Shown here piece after piece: positions 8,808 through 18,173 of a stretch of DNA of 64,000 bases. Position numbers and translations under genes: made by a program. Location: positions 1 through 64,000 of the forward strand of contig NZ_NNRM01000017.1 of assembly GCF_002252525.1 (NCBI RefSeq), written 5' to 3'. The stretch is from Brucella pseudogrignonensis. Its GTDB lineage: Bacteria > Pseudomonadota > Alphaproteobacteria > Rhizobiales > Rhizobiaceae. Positions within the stretch are counted from its first letter, which is position 1. Each line of letters begins with the position of its first letter. The notes beneath the pieces were generated by a model, which was given only the letters and a program-made list of their open reading frames with translations, did no database searches and had not been told where the DNA came from.

Positions 8808-10073
8808 TTACGTGTTCATCGAGTCGAAGAACTCGCCATTGCTCTTTGTCTGCTTGAGCTTGTCGATGAGGAATTCGATCGCGTCGGTTGTTCCCATCGG
8901 TGCAAGAATACGGCGCAGAACGAAAATCTTCTGAAGATCGGCGCGTGGGACGAGCAGGTCTTCCTTACGCGTACCGGACTTGAGAATATCCATGGCCGGG
9001 AAGATACGCTTGTCTGCAACCTTGCGGTCGAGAACGATTTCCGAGTTACCCGTGCCCTTGAATTCTTCAAAGATCACTTCATCCATGCGCGAGCCGGTGT
9101 CGATCAGCGCCGTTGCGATGATGGTGAGCGAGCCACCTTCTTCGATGTTACGGGCTGCACCGAAGAAGCGCTTCGGACGCTGCAATGCGTTTGCATCCAC
9201 ACCACCGGTCAGAACCTTACCCGATGACGGCACAACAGTGTTGTAGGCGCGTCCCAGACGGGTGATGGAGTCGAGAAGGATCACAACGTCACGGCCATGT
9301 TCGACCAGACGCTTGGCCTTTTCAATAACCATTTCGGCAACCTGAACGTGGCGCGATGCCGGTTCATCGAAGGTCGAAGAAACAACTTCACCCTTCACCG
9401 AACGCTGCATGTCAGTCACTTCTTCCGGACGTTCGTCGATGAGAAGAACGATCAGATAGCATTCAGGATGATTTGCAGTGATCGAATGAGCGATGTTCTG
9501 CAACAGGACCGTTTTACCGGTACGTGGCGGAGCGACGATCAGACCGCGCTGGCCCTTGCCGAGTGGTGCCACGAGATCGATAACGCGCGACGACAGATCC
9601 TTCGAAGTCGGAACTTCAAGTTCCATCTTGAAGCGCTCATTCGGATAGAGCGGTGTCAGGTTATCGAAATGAACCTTGTGGCGGATCTTTTCAGGATCTT
9701 CAAAGTTGATCGTGTTGACCTTGAGAAGCGCGAAATAACGTTCGCCTTCCTTTGGACCACGGATCGGGCCTTCTACCGTATCGCCGGTCTTCAGCGAGAA
9801 GCGGCGAAGCTGGGAAGGAGAAATATAAATATCGTCAGGACCCGGGAGATAATTGGCGTCGGCAGAGCGCAGGAAGCCAAATCCGTCCTGCAGCACTTCA
9901 ACAACGCCCTCGCCGATAATTTCGACGTCTTGAGCAGCAAGGCTTTTGAGGATCGCGAACATCAGTTCCTGCTTGCGCATGGCGCTCGCATTTTCGACCT
10001 CAAGCGTTTCGGCAAATGCCAGCAGCTCGACCGGGGTTTTATTTTTAAGTTCTTGTAGTTTCATTTCCTGCAT
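8808..10073 (-). CDS. rho: Transcription termination factor Rho
   Basis: This hexameric RNA helicase (421 aa from the chosen start) ends transcription of untranslated RNA. The N-terminal Rho domain ([17 protein letters not shown]), the cold-shock-like RNA-binding domain with [20 protein letters not shown] (RNP-type), the Walker [14 protein letters not shown] and Walker [13 protein letters not shown] are all present. The frame stays open to 10214, giving 468 aa, but family members begin near MQEMKLQEL, so 10073 was chosen; 10064 is also possible. The long leader before hemJ would fit autoregulation, though that is inference. Confidence 0.96.
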   Translation of the reverse strand: MQEMKLQELKNKTPVELLAFAETLEVENASAMRKQELMFAILKSLAAQDVEIIGEGVVEVLQDGFGFLRSADANYLPGPDDIYISPSQLRRFSLKTGDTVEGPIRGPKEGERYFALLKVNTINFEDPEKIRHKVHFDNLTPLYPNERFKMELEVPTSKDLSSRVIDLVAPLGKGQRGLIVAPPRTGKTVLLQNIAHSITANHPECYLIVLLIDERPEEVTDMQRSVKGEVVSSTFDEPASRHVQVAEMVIEKAKRLVEHGRDVVILLDSITRLGRAYNTVVPSSGKVLTGGVDANALQRPKRFFGAARNIEEGGSLTIIATALIDTGSRMDEVIFEEFKGTGNSEIVLDRKVADKRIFPAMDILKSGTRKEDLLVPRADLQKIFVLRRILAPMGTTDAIEFLIDKLKQTKSNGEFFDSMNT

Positions 10074-10316
10074 GTGTGAGGAACTCTTTTGAAATTTAAG
10101 GAGAAAATGCAGTTGTTCGGAAAGGTGGGTCACTTGAGTTGTGACCGGCATCGAAGGCCTGCTGTCATGGTGGGAAGAGGACTCATCCATACCGGTTTGC
10201 AGCATGAAGAGCAAGTGTCACATAAGGTGTGTCGGTCTTTTGTTCAATAGGTAAAAGCTAGTGCGAGTCTCAGAAAATGGAAAGTGGCTCTGCTAAAAAT
10301 ACCCGGAGCCAAATAA

Positions 10317-10341
10317 AAAGCCCGGATAAATACCGGGCTTT
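10317..10341 (-). terminator. Terminator of hemE-hemJ
   Basis: AAAGCCCGG pairs with CCGGGCTTT across a 7-nt loop. On the minus strand the stem is followed by TTTATTTGG. It lies 19 bp past the hemJ stop. Confidence 0.8.
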
Positions 10342-10359
10342 CTTTATAAAAATTGGAAA

Positions 10360-10896
10360 TCAGAACGGTTTCACGATCACCAGAATGACGATGAGTATCA
10401 TCAGGATTGTCGGTACTTCATTGATGATTCGCCAATGCTTGGCCGATTTTGTGTTCTTATCCTGCGCAAAAAGGCGCGTGGCTTTGGAAAGATAGCCATG
10501 CAGGCCCGACAGCAGCACCACGAGCAGAAGCTTTGCGTGCAGCCAGCCACCCTGAAAACCGAAAATTTCCCAGGCCATCCAGAGACCGGCAATCCACGTT
10601 ACAATCATAGCGGGATTTATGATGAAACGCAGCAACCTGCGCTCCATAACCTTGAAGGTTTCGGACGTTTCAGAGCCGGGTGTTGCGGCGCAATGATAGA
10701 CGAAGAGCCGCGGCAGATAGAGCATTCCCGCCATCCAGGCGATAACGGCAATGACGTGGATCGCCTTGACCCAAAGATAAGCATCAGCTGGATTCACGTG
10801 AAACAATCCCCATAAACCGAGTACCACAACCACCAGAGCGACGATGGTGCGGATCAGAGCGGCCTTACCGCTGTTTGTTTTGTCAGAAGCCACCAT
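10360..10896 (-). CDS. hemJ: Protoporphyrinogen IX oxidase HemJ
   Basis: A small integral membrane protein (178 aa) with about four hydrophobic helices. HemJ carries out the oxygen-independent oxidation of protoporphyrinogen IX in most alphaproteobacteria. The pattern LWVKAIHVIAVIAWMAGMLY with its conserved histidine, and PRLFVYH after it, are typical. The start codon overlaps the hemE stop as ATGA, so the two heme genes are probably co-translated. A parS-like sequence lies within codons for Phe-His-Val-Asn (10790-10805). Confidence 0.93.
   Translation of the reverse strand: MVASDKTNSGKAALIRTIVALVVVVLGLWGLFHVNPADAYLWVKAIHVIAVIAWMAGMLYLPRLFVYHCAATPGSETSETFKVMERRLLRFIINPAMIVTWIAGLWMAWEIFGFQGGWLHAKLLLVVLLSGLHGYLSKATRLFAQDKNTKSAKHWRIINEVPTILMILIVILVIVKPF
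10790..10805. other. Weak parS-like site inside hemJ
   Basis: GGATTCACGTGAAACA differs from TGTTTCACGTGAAACA at two positions, both in the left arm. The identical 16-mer recurs inside hisH at 26913. It is about 1.4 kb from the predicted oriC. Binding by ParB is unproven. Confidence 0.5.
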
Positions 10897-11918
10897 CAGT
10901 AGCCTCCACGAACCCGATCAATCATGCGCTGAACATTCTCAATCGGTGCCTGTGGCGTAATTCCGTGACCCAGATTGAAGATCAGTGGACCCTGCCCGAG
11001 ATTTTTGAGGATCGCATCAACGCCTTCGTCCAAAGCTTCGCCACCGGCCACAACGCGCAAGGGATCAAGATTTCCCTGGATAGCGCCTTCGGTCTGAAGT
11101 TCACGCGCAAAAGAGTTCGGCACAGACCAGTCGAGGCCCAGAACGTCAACGCCGGTTTTTTCACGATAGCCCGCGTAAAGCATTCCGGCACCTTTCGGGA
11201 AACCGATGATGCGGGCTTCTGGATAAACTGCCCTCACCTTTTGCACAATGCGGGCCATCGGACGAACACAGAAGCGTTCAAAGCAATCTTCATCCAGAAC
11301 GCCGGACCAGGAATCGAAAATCTGCACGGCATCCGCACCTGCATCGAGCTGTTCGATGAGATATTCGGCTGAAACATCTGCCAGATCATTCAAAAGCTTT
11401 TCAAAGGCTTCCGGGAAGCGATAGGCAAACAGGCGGGCGGGAGCCTGATCTGGTGTGCCATGACCCGCGATCATATAGGTCGCAACGGTCCAGGGAGCGC
11501 CACAGAAGCCCAACAGCGTTGTTTCCTCGGGTAACTGCTCTCGGAGCAGCCGAACCGTCTCATAGACCGGCTCAAGGCGTTTTGCGACACCTTCTGTCTC
11601 AAGCCAGAAGATTTCATCCGCATCAATCGGTGTCATCAAAGGCCCTCTTCCTTCTTCAAAGCGAAGGTCTCGTCCAAGGGCGTGAGGGACAACCAGAATA
11701 TCTGAAAACAGAATGGCTGCATCAAAGCCAAAACGGCGGATAGGCTGAAGCGTCACTTCGACTGCCAGATCGGGCGAATAGCAAAGGTCGAGAAAGCTTC
11801 CGGCTTGTTTGCGTACTTCGCGATATTCAGGAAGGTAGCGTCCTGCCTGACGCATCATCCAGATCGGTGGTGGAAAGACTGCCTCACCATCCATCACTTT
11901 CAAGACCTTGCGCTTCAT
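10896..11918 (-). CDS. hemE: Uroporphyrinogen decarboxylase
   Basis: This 340-aa cytosolic enzyme decarboxylates uroporphyrinogen III to coproporphyrinogen III in heme synthesis. The N-terminal signature [17 protein letters not shown] (about residues 17-33) contains the substrate-binding arginines. The second signature [14 protein letters not shown] is at about residue 138. The length is normal. Its neighbour hemJ overlaps by 1 nt. hemE flanks the replication origin in Caulobacter, and the same arrangement is seen here. Confidence 0.97.
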   Translation of the reverse strand: MKRKVLKVMDGEAVFPPPIWMMRQAGRYLPEYREVRKQAGSFLDLCYSPDLAVEVTLQPIRRFGFDAAILFSDILVVPHALGRDLRFEEGRGPLMTPIDADEIFWLETEGVAKRLEPVYETVRLLREQLPEETTLLGFCGAPWTVATYMIAGHGTPDQAPARLFAYRFPEAFEKLLNDLADVSAEYLIEQLDAGADAVQIFDSWSGVLDEDCFERFCVRPMARIVQKVRAVYPEARIIGFPKGAGMLYAGYREKTGVDVLGLDWSVPNSFARELQTEGAIQGNLDPLRVVAGGEALDEGVDAILKNLGQGPLIFNLGHGITPQAPIENVQRMIDRVRGGY

Positions 11919-11994
11919 TGCATTCCACCCTGTTCGATCGGTTTTCGTTATCTCGTGTGAAAGTTTTCCCGTCCGGCTTTCATAAAGAAAGGAT

Positions 11995-12033
11995 GATTCA
12001 GGAATCTTTTGATTCTTAGAGTCTGTTGGAATC
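11995..12033. promoter_or_regulatory. Cluster of five GANTC (CcrM methylation) sites
   Basis: GATTC 11995, GAATC 12002, GATTC 12011, GAGTC 12019 and GAATC 12029 occur within 39 bp, spaced 7-10 bp apart. A sixth (GAGTC) is at 12228. GANTC is the target of the alphaproteobacterial cell-cycle methylase CcrM. By chance one site per roughly 256 bp is expected. Confidence 0.75.
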
Positions 12034-12185
12034 GGGGATTAAGGTTTGTCCGTCTTTTCCCCACAGTTCCTCTCGGGCCATCTCTGCCTGTGCGAACATT
12101 CACCGATAGTCTGGACAAAAGCAATGAAAACTCAAATCTTTCATTGAATATAAGGAGTTACCAATTGCCGCAGCTTTGCACAATT

Positions 12186-12324
12186 TGTGGATAGGCTGGG
12201 TATATCGCAAGGTTTTCCAAATGTTACGAGTCTTGTCCACAATCGCTTTTGAAAGCTTCACACATGTTGGCTCGCTGTGGATGACTTGCCAAGTTTCCCA
12301 CCGCCTGCCATGGCTTGTGGATGG
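12186..12324. promoter_or_regulatory. DnaA-box-like sites in oriC
   Basis: TGTGGATAG (12186), TTGTCCACA (12233), TGTGGATGA (12276) and TGTGGATGG (12316) are each one or two bases from TTATCCACA or its complement TGTGGATAA. Three read in one orientation and one in the other. Weaker candidates are TTCCCCACA at 12057 and CTTTGCACA at 12174. Confidence 0.7.
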
Positions 12325-12369
12325 AGCCTCCATTTTACGCACAGTCGTCAACAGGGAGGGGAGAAAACT

Positions 12370-13206
12370 GTGACCAGACCGCTTTCTTACTTTCATCTTC
12401 ATCTGATTTCTGATGCGACAGGAGAGACTCTCCTCGCTGCAGGGCGTGCTGCGGCGGCTCAATATGCCAATGCGCGCGCGATTGAGCACATATATCCGCT
12501 CATCCGAACCGAGAAGCAGCTGCGCAAAGTTCTGGAGAATATTGACGCTGAACCGGGCATTGTTCTCTATACAATTGTCGATCAGAAGCTCGCGGCCATC
12601 ATTGATGAAACCTGCGCCGAAATGGGCGTACCGAGCGTTTCGGTGCTCGAACCGGTGCTCAATACGTTTCAATCTTACCTGGGCGCGCCAGCGCACCGCC
12701 GCGCCAGTGCGCAGCATGTGCTCAATGCAGATTATTTCCGCCGGATCGATGCGCTCAATTTCACGATGGAACATGATGATGGGCAATTGCCGCCCGATAT
12801 AGAGGAAGCGGATGTCATTCTTGTCGGCATTTCGCGAACCTCGAAAACGCCCACAAGCATTTATCTCGCCAATCGCGGTATCAAGGCGACCAATGTGCCG
12901 ATTGTGCTTGGCATCCCCCTCCCCGATCAGCTTTTTACCGCAAAGCGTCCGATGATCGTGGGGCTGGTTGCTACGGCTGAGCGCATTTCGCAGATCAGAC
13001 AAAACCGTCCACTCGGCAATGTGCCATCGCTTGATACCGGACTTTATACAGACCGCGTTTCAATTTCCGAAGAACTGGCTTATGCCCGCAATCTCTGTAA
13101 CCGGCACAGCTGGCCGATCATTGATGTGTCGCGCCGGTCAATTGAAGAAACGGCGGCTGCTATTCAATCTCTGCTGCGCGAAGGCAGGAAGGAAGACCTG
13201 ACATGA
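12370..13206 (+). CDS. ppsR: Pyruvate, phosphate dikinase regulatory protein (PPSR, DUF299)
   Basis: This 278-aa bifunctional ADP-dependent kinase/Pi-dependent phosphorylase switches pyruvate phosphate dikinase (or PEP synthase) off and on by threonine phosphorylation. The P-loop-like motif [18 protein letters not shown] is at about residue 155, and [10 protein letters not shown] is at the N-terminus. The start is GTG 12370, with GGAGGGGAG just upstream; the frame extends upstream to 12277, but that part runs into DnaA-box sequence. Which of the two PEP-forming enzymes it controls cannot be told from this window. Its stop overlaps maf (ATGA). Confidence 0.93.
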   Translation: MTRPLSYFHLHLISDATGETLLAAGRAAAAQYANARAIEHIYPLIRTEKQLRKVLENIDAEPGIVLYTIVDQKLAAIIDETCAEMGVPSVSVLEPVLNTFQSYLGAPAHRRASAQHVLNADYFRRIDALNFTMEHDDGQLPPDIEEADVILVGISRTSKTPTSIYLANRGIKATNVPIVLGIPLPDQLFTAKRPMIVGLVATAERISQIRQNRPLGNVPSLDTGLYTDRVSISEELAYARNLCNRHSWPIIDVSRRSIEETAAAIQSLLREGRKEDLT

Positions 13207-13802
13207 CGACAAAGCTTATTCTCGCATCCAAAAGTCCGTTTCGGTCGGCACTGCTGAAAAATGCCGGCATCGAATTTTTGGCCGAAAGCGCCGATATAGA
13301 TGAGCGCTCGGTTGAAGCGCCGCTTTATAAGTCGGGCGCTACGCCGGAAGAAGTCGCACAGGTTCTGGCTGAAGCAAAAGCTTTGTCGGTCAGCGAAAAC
13401 AATCCCGATGCGGTGGTGATCGGTTGCGATCAGACGCTTTCGCTGGGGGATGAGATTTTCCACAAGCCTGTGGATATGGAAGCAGCGCGGCGCCAGTTGC
13501 TGCAGTTTTCGGGCAAGACACACCAGCTCAACAGCGGCGTGGTTCTGGTTAAAAACGGCGAGACGCTGTGGCGTCATGTTTCAGTGGCACGAATGACGAT
13601 GCGCGATCTCGATCCGGGTTTTGTCGGTCGTTATCTCGGTCGGGTTGGCGACGTTGCTCTTTCCAGTGTTGGCGCTTATCAGGTCGAAGGTCCGGGCATT
13701 CAGCTTTTCGAGAAAATCGAAGGCGATTATTTCACCATCGTCGGACTGCCGCTTCTGCCCCTGCTTGATGAATTGAGGAAGGAAAATCTGATCGATGGCT
13801 AA
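13203..13802 (+). CDS. maf: Maf-family nucleotide pyrophosphatase
   Basis: Maf proteins (199 aa here) hydrolyse non-canonical or modified nucleoside triphosphates such as m7GTP or dTTP/UTP analogues. The motifs [17 protein letters not shown] at the N-terminus, GCDQTLSL in the middle and [11 protein letters not shown] near the C-terminus are the family signatures. The substrate subclass is not clear, but SKSPFR resembles the YceF (m7GTP) side. It overlaps ppsR by 4 nt and aroE by 8 nt, so it is part of one operon. Confidence 0.92.
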   Translation: MTTKLILASKSPFRSALLKNAGIEFLAESADIDERSVEAPLYKSGATPEEVAQVLAEAKALSVSENNPDAVVIGCDQTLSLGDEIFHKPVDMEAARRQLLQFSGKTHQLNSGVVLVKNGETLWRHVSVARMTMRDLDPGFVGRYLGRVGDVALSSVGAYQVEGPGIQLFEKIEGDYFTIVGLPLLPLLDELRKENLIDG

Positions 13803-14643
13803 CAAGGCATTTGTCACGGGCTTTCCAATAAAGCATTCGCGGTCGCCGCTCATTCACGGCTTCTGGCTGAAAGAGCAAGGCATCGAAGGTTCTTATGAAG
13901 CCATTGAAGTGCTTCCTGAAAATTTTGCCGAATTTGCTGCTTCGCTTGCAAAAAAAGGCTTTGCCGGCGGCAATGTCACGATCCCGCATAAGGAAGTGGC
14001 TTTCGCAGCCGTTGACAGCCGCGATGAGGCTGCGGCGGCAATTGGCGCGGTGAACACGCTCTGGTTCGAAGATGGCAGGCTTTGCGGCGGCAACACTGAT
14101 GCCTATGGCTTTGCTGCCAATCTCGATGCGCTGGCTCCAGGATGGGACAATGCCGATACCGCTCTGGTGCTTGGCGCAGGTGGTGCGGGACGCGCGATTG
14201 TGCACGCTTTGCAGACACGCGGGTTTTCGCGCATCGCCATCGTCAATCGCACGTTGAGCCGCGCTGAAGAACTGGCAAGCCATTTCGGCGAAGGGGTTTC
14301 TGCTCATGGATGGGATGCGGCGCAGGCTTTGGTCAAAGATGCCGGTCTGATCGTCAACACGACATCGCTGGGCATGAGTGGACATGGTGAGCCGACAGAG
14401 TTTCCGCTTGATCTGAGCGAGGCGCAGAAATCAGCTGTTGCGACCGATATTGTCTATATTCCACTCAAGACACCGTTTCTGGCCAGCGCTGAAGCAGCGG
14501 GCCTGAAAACTGTCGATGGGCTTGGCATGTTGCTGCATCAGGCGGTTCCGGGTTTTGAACGCTGGTTTGGCAAAAGACCAGAAGTGACAGAAGCACTTCG
14601 TAATTATATTCTGGATGATATGAAAAAGGCTGGTGCTTTATGA
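13795..14643 (+). CDS. aroE: Shikimate dehydrogenase (NADP+)
   Basis: The enzyme (282 aa) reduces 3-dehydroshikimate to shikimate in aromatic amino-acid synthesis. The substrate-binding region [11 protein letters not shown] near the N-terminus, the catalytic GNVTIPHKE (Lys and later Asp of NTDAYGF), and the nucleotide motif [15 protein letters not shown] are present. Its start lies within the end of maf and its stop overlaps coaE (ATGA). Confidence 0.97.
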   Translation: MANKAFVTGFPIKHSRSPLIHGFWLKEQGIEGSYEAIEVLPENFAEFAASLAKKGFAGGNVTIPHKEVAFAAVDSRDEAAAAIGAVNTLWFEDGRLCGGNTDAYGFAANLDALAPGWDNADTALVLGAGGAGRAIVHALQTRGFSRIAIVNRTLSRAEELASHFGEGVSAHGWDAAQALVKDAGLIVNTTSLGMSGHGEPTEFPLDLSEAQKSAVATDIVYIPLKTPFLASAEAAGLKTVDGLGMLLHQAVPGFERWFGKRPEVTEALRNYILDDMKKAGAL

Positions 14644-15239
14644 TCATCCTCGGACTGACCGGCTCTATAGGTATGGGAAAAACCACTGCGGCAAACATGT
14701 TTGCCGACAATGGTGTGCCGGTCTATAGCGCTGACGATGCCGTGCATCAGCTTTATTCGGGTCGGGCGGCCCCCCTGATCGAAGCCGCCTTCCCCGGAAC
14801 GGTTGTGGATGGAACTGTTGACCGGACAAAGCTTTCGAGCGCTGTCCTCGGCAAACCAGAAGCGCTTAAAAAGCTCGAATCCATCATTCATCCACTCGTG
14901 CACGAAGAGGAAGCCGCTTTTCTTGCACGCGCTCGTGCTGATGGCGCCGATATCGCGCTGATTGATATTCCGCTGCTCTTTGAAACGGGTGGCCAAAGCC
15001 GTGTGGACAAGGTGGCTGTCGTTTCCGCCCCTGCCGACATTCAGCGTGAGCGTGTTCTTTCCCGCGCAGGCATGACGGAAGCGAAGTTCGAGGCCATTCT
15101 GGCCCGGCAGATGCCGGATGCCGAAAAGCGTGCGCGTGCTGATTTCGTCATCGATTCTTCGGGCGACTTTGAAGAAACGCGGGCGCAGATCAAAGCCATC
15201 ATCGCTGAATTGCGTGGAAAGCTTGCCAATCCATCCTGA
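14640..15239 (+). CDS. coaE: Dephospho-CoA kinase
   Basis: This 199-aa enzyme carries out the last step of coenzyme A synthesis, phosphorylating the 3'-hydroxyl of dephospho-CoA. The P-loop [17 protein letters not shown] is at residues 4-20, and [10 protein letters not shown] in the middle is typical. It overlaps aroE. The gene order maf-aroE-coaE-dnaQ next to oriC is widespread in alphaproteobacteria. Confidence 0.96.
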   Translation: MIILGLTGSIGMGKTTAANMFADNGVPVYSADDAVHQLYSGRAAPLIEAAFPGTVVDGTVDRTKLSSAVLGKPEALKKLESIIHPLVHEEEAAFLARARADGADIALIDIPLLFETGGQSRVDKVAVVSAPADIQRERVLSRAGMTEAKFEAILARQMPDAEKRARADFVIDSSGDFEETRAQIKAIIAELRGKLANPS

Positions 15240-15288
15240 GCTTCGGCTTGGCCGTGCTATAAAACATTAAATGACTTGAGAGGTTGCC

Positions 15289-15990
15289 ATGCGTGAGATC
15301 GTTTTCGATACGGAAACCACTGGCCTTGAACGGCTGGAGGATCGCGTCATCGAAATCGGCGGCGTGGAAATGATCAACCGCTTTCCCACGGGCCGAACCT
15401 TCCATAAATTCATCAACCCGCAAGGGCGAAAGGTTCATGTCGAAGCGCTCGCCGTGCACGGCATCACCGACGAACAGCTGCTTAAAGAGCCGACCTTTGC
15501 TGATATCGTCGATGAGTTCATGGAATTTTTCGATGGTGCGAAGCTCGTGGCGCACAATGCCATGTTCGATCTTGGCTTCATCAATGCCGAGCTGGACCGT
15601 CTTGGGAAGCCGGAAATCGCCGTTGAACGTATCGTCGATACGCTCGCTCTGGCGCGCCGAAAACATCCAATGGGGCCGAATTCGCTCGACGCGCTTTGCA
15701 AGCGCTATGGCATCGATAATTCACACCGTACATTGCACGGCGCATTGCTCGATTCTGAAATTCTGGCCGAAGTCTATATTGAGCTGATTGGCGGCAAGCA
15801 GACCGCGCTCGGCCTTAGCTCATCCGGTAGTTCCGGTAATGATGATCGCTCGGGGAATGGCGGCAATATTGTCTTGCGCCAGCGCCCGGCACCTTTGGCA
15901 CCGCGTATCAGCGATAAGGAGCGCGCAGCCCATGATGCCCTTGTTGCGAAAATGGGCGACAAGGCAATCTGGAAAAAATACGTTAGCTGA
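15289..15990 (+). CDS. dnaQ: DNA polymerase III epsilon subunit (3'-5' proofreading exonuclease)
   Basis: This 233-aa DEDDh exonuclease proofreads replication. Exo I FDTETTGLE (residues 5-13), Exo II with HNAMFDLGF and Exo III HGALLDSEIL supply the Asp/Glu and His catalytic residues. A low-complexity Ser/Gly linker (SSSGSSGNDDRSGNGG) joins the nuclease to the C-terminal polymerase-binding segment. AGAGG precedes the ATG by 8 nt. The origin-proximal place suits a replication gene. Confidence 0.96.
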   Translation: MREIVFDTETTGLERLEDRVIEIGGVEMINRFPTGRTFHKFINPQGRKVHVEALAVHGITDEQLLKEPTFADIVDEFMEFFDGAKLVAHNAMFDLGFINAELDRLGKPEIAVERIVDTLALARRKHPMGPNSLDALCKRYGIDNSHRTLHGALLDSEILAEVYIELIGGKQTALGLSSSGSSGNDDRSGNGGNIVLRQRPAPLAPRISDKERAAHDALVAKMGDKAIWKKYVS

Positions 15991-15995
15991 CATCG

Positions 15996-16028
15996 AAAAA
16001 AAACCCCGCGAGAGCGGGGTTTTTTTTT
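15996..16028. terminator. Bidirectional terminator dnaQ/secB
   Basis: Stem CCCCGC-GAGA-GCGGGG with at least six A before and eight T after. It lies between the converging dnaQ and secB. Confidence 0.92.
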
Positions 16029-16043
16029 AGGTCGTTGTAGAGA

Positions 16044-16538
16044 TTAGCTCTTTACAGCGCTCTTTGCCTGTTCTTCGGCCATACGGCTCTGGAACATCTG
16101 CGCGAAATCGATTGGATCGATCATCAGAGGTGGGTAGCCACCATTGCGCGTGGCATCTGCGATGATCTGACGGGCAAATGGGAACAGAAGACGTGGGCAT
16201 TCGATGAACAGCAGCGGAAGCATATGCTCCTGCGCGATACCCTGAATGCGGAATACGCCGCCATAGACCAGTTCCGTATTGAACAGAACGTCCTTGCCGT
16301 CGACAGCCTTGGCTTCGAGCGTCAGAACAACGTCGAAATCCGTTTCGGAAAGCGGATTGGCGTTTACGTTGACATTGATGTTGATCGAAGGAGCCTTTTC
16401 GCGCGGGCGCAGCGACAGAGGCGCGCCTGGGCTTTCAAAGGAAAGATCCTTGATGTACTGGGCCAGAATGTTGAGGGACGGCTGGGCGGTTGCGCCATTG
16501 CCGTTCTTTACTTCGCCCGCAGCGGCCTTATCGCTCAT
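16044..16538 (-). CDS. secB: Protein-export chaperone SecB
   Basis: This homotetrameric cytosolic chaperone (164 aa) holds preproteins unfolded and hands them to SecA. The segment [19 protein letters not shown] and the later [19 protein letters not shown] match the family core. The C-terminal region ([13 protein letters not shown]) is the SecA-contacting area. A charged N- and C-terminus is typical of alphaproteobacterial members. Confidence 0.96.
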   Translation of the reverse strand: MSDKAAAGEVKNGNGATAQPSLNILAQYIKDLSFESPGAPLSLRPREKAPSININVNVNANPLSETDFDVVLTLEAKAVDGKDVLFNTELVYGGVFRIQGIAQEHMLPLLFIECPRLLFPFARQIIADATRNGGYPPLMIDPIDFAQMFQSRMAEEQAKSAVKS

Positions 16539-16653
16539 TATCGGTATGCCTTCTCTTTAATGATTTATCTTGTTGCCCAAAAAGCAGTGATGCTTGGCTA
16601 GCATGTGTGCGTAGATGAGGCAAGAAACCGTTTTTACGTTAGCATTTGAGCGA

Positions 16654-17154
16654 TTAGTGATCTTTGCGGTCCGGATTCCACGGCGAGTTTTCATCCGGCT
16701 TTGTCGAGTAATCTTCCGGGTCCAGATCAATCACATTATTTTCTTTCCGCTCATATGGGCGATAGGCTTCCGAATAACGTGTCGATGCCGTGGCAACCAC
16801 CAGGCGATTGCGCACAAAGCGGTTCCAGACAAGATCACGGATGAAGGGCACAAAAAGCAGAAGGCCGATCGCGCTTGTGACAAAGCCGGGCACGATCAGC
16901 ATGATGGCTGCGACCACGATCATCGCGCCATGCATCATTTCGCGATCTGGTACGCGTCCTGCGGCACTTTCCATGCGGATGCGCTGCAAAAGCCCGAAGC
17001 CCTGCACGCGCAGCAGAAAAAAGCCGAGCATAGCACTCAGGATGACAAGACCCAGCGTTGCCAGAACACCGATCTCACTGCCGACGATCACAAAGCCGGC
17101 AATTTCGATGAACGGCATTGCCAGCATGACGAGAGGGGCAAAAGAAGAGGACAC
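16654..17154 (-). CDS. fxsA: FxsA family membrane protein
   Basis: The protein (about 166 aa) has three to four hydrophobic segments (PFIEIAGFVIVGSEIG; LGLVILSAMLGFFLL; MIVVAAIMLIVPGFVTSAIG) followed by a hydrophilic tail. The spacing and the PFIE and PGF motifs are those of FxsA, a cytoplasmic membrane protein linked in E. coli to exclusion of phage T7 by F plasmid. The GTG at 17154 was chosen because TAAGG lies 10 nt upstream; a TTG at 17199 and an ATG at 17127 are alternatives. Divergent from the Tim44-like gene. Confidence 0.85.
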   Translation of the reverse strand: MSSSFAPLVMLAMPFIEIAGFVIVGSEIGVLATLGLVILSAMLGFFLLRVQGFGLLQRIRMESAAGRVPDREMMHGAMIVVAAIMLIVPGFVTSAIGLLLFVPFIRDLVWNRFVRNRLVVATASTRYSEAYRPYERKENNVIDLDPEDYSTKPDENSPWNPDRKDH

Positions 17155-17423
17155 GGCAGTTATGACCTTATGTTGGTTGATTGGTATGTGATGAAACAAA
17201 CTTCATTCGCATGTTTTATTCATGTCAAAAGCAAAAAACGCTTGGCATTTTTACGCAACATGTTTTGAGGAACGAAATTGAAACTGTCTATCATGCAATA
17301 TCAGATAGGTATGCGTGATCTGGATTTGAATGATCAGTCAAGCCGATCTATATGTATATGTAACGAAATTCACGACGTGAGGAGGGATTTGCAATCCCGA
17401 CCCGTTAACTGGTGGCAGGCGGT

Positions 17424-18119
17424 ATGGAATTTTTTGATTTTGGCACGATATTCTTCTTCATTGCGGCGGTGGTGATCTTTCTTCAGCTGAGGAATGTTCT
17501 TGGTCGTCGCACGGGAAATGAAAAACCGCCAATTGATCCTTATACATCCGCTCGTAATTCCGATTCCCAGACCGCAGGTGGCGAAGCCGACAATGTCGTT
17601 TCGCTTCCGCAGCGTCCCGGTGAAAAGGATTTCTCGGCAATCGACAAAGTTGCACCAGCAGGAACGCCTGTGAATGACGGCCTTCGCTCCATTCAGGCGG
17701 CTGATCCATCCTTTGATCCGGCAAGCTTCGTCGATGGTGTGAAGATCGCCTATGAAATGATCGTCATGTCTTTTGCCGATGGCGATCGCAAGGTTCTGAA
17801 AAACCTTCTGTCCAAGGAAGTCTATGAGGGCTTCGTTTCGGCAATCGATGAGCGCGAGGCACGCGGCGAAAGCGTTCGCTCGACCTTTGTTGGTATCGAT
17901 AAGGCAGAGATTGCTAATGCCGAAATGAAGGGCTCGGAAGCGCATGTGACGCTGAATATCGTGAGCCAGATGATTTCTTCCACGCTCGACAAGGACGGCA
18001 ACGTGGTTGAGGGCGATCAGGAAAATGTCGTCGAAATCCGTGATCTCTGGACCTTCGCGCGCGATACGCGTTCGCGCGATCCAAACTGGAAGCTTGTCGC
18101 GACCGAAGCCGAAGACTAA
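17424..18119 (+). CDS. Tim44/TimA family membrane-anchored adaptor protein
   Basis: A 231-aa protein with one N-terminal membrane helix (FFDFGTIFFFIAAVVIFLQL, residues 2-21), a Pro/Asp-rich linker, and a C-terminal Tim44-like domain (about 110-231, with FVDGVKIAYEMIVMSFADGD). Alphaproteobacterial TimA proteins are relatives of the mitochondrial import motor subunit Tim44; their own role is unclear. The ATG at 17424 is preferred over the GTG at 17412. The 269-bp region before it is shared with fxsA and shows no site I can identify. Confidence 0.85.
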   Translation: MEFFDFGTIFFFIAAVVIFLQLRNVLGRRTGNEKPPIDPYTSARNSDSQTAGGEADNVVSLPQRPGEKDFSAIDKVAPAGTPVNDGLRSIQAADPSFDPASFVDGVKIAYEMIVMSFADGDRKVLKNLLSKEVYEGFVSAIDEREARGESVRSTFVGIDKAEIANAEMKGSEAHVTLNIVSQMISSTLDKDGNVVEGDQENVVEIRDLWTFARDTRSRDPNWKLVATEAED

Positions 18120-18136
18120 AGAGAGTTGACGATTCA

Positions 18137-18162
18137 GGGCCGCTAATTTAGCGGCCCTTTTA
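18137..18162 (+). terminator. Hairpin terminator after the Tim44-like gene
   Basis: GGGCCGCTA pairs with TAGCGGCCC across a short AT loop and is followed by TTTTAATTA. It lies only 12 bp before the mltA start. Confidence 0.8.
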
Positions 18163-18173
18163 ATTATTGACGG

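Larger units (their letters stand above)
11919..12369. other. Predicted replication origin oriC of chromosome I
   Basis: This 451-bp non-coding gap lies between the divergent genes hemE and ppsR, where the main coding direction switches. It holds a GANTC cluster at 11995-12033, an AT-rich stretch at about 12113-12185, and DnaA-box-like 9-mers at 12186, 12233, 12276 and 12316. The hemE-flanked position matches the known Caulobacter crescentus origin. parA, parB and parS are close by. The call rests on context plus motifs; no GC-skew calculation was done. Confidence 0.85.

Noticed and set aside
12009-12194. 61-aa frame in the hemE-ppsR gap
   Set aside because: It crosses the GANTC cluster and the first DnaA box, with no ribosome site; the gap is better read as oriC.
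12100-13002. 300-aa frame antisense to ppsR
   Set aside because: It reads the complement of conserved PPSR codons and of oriC sequence.
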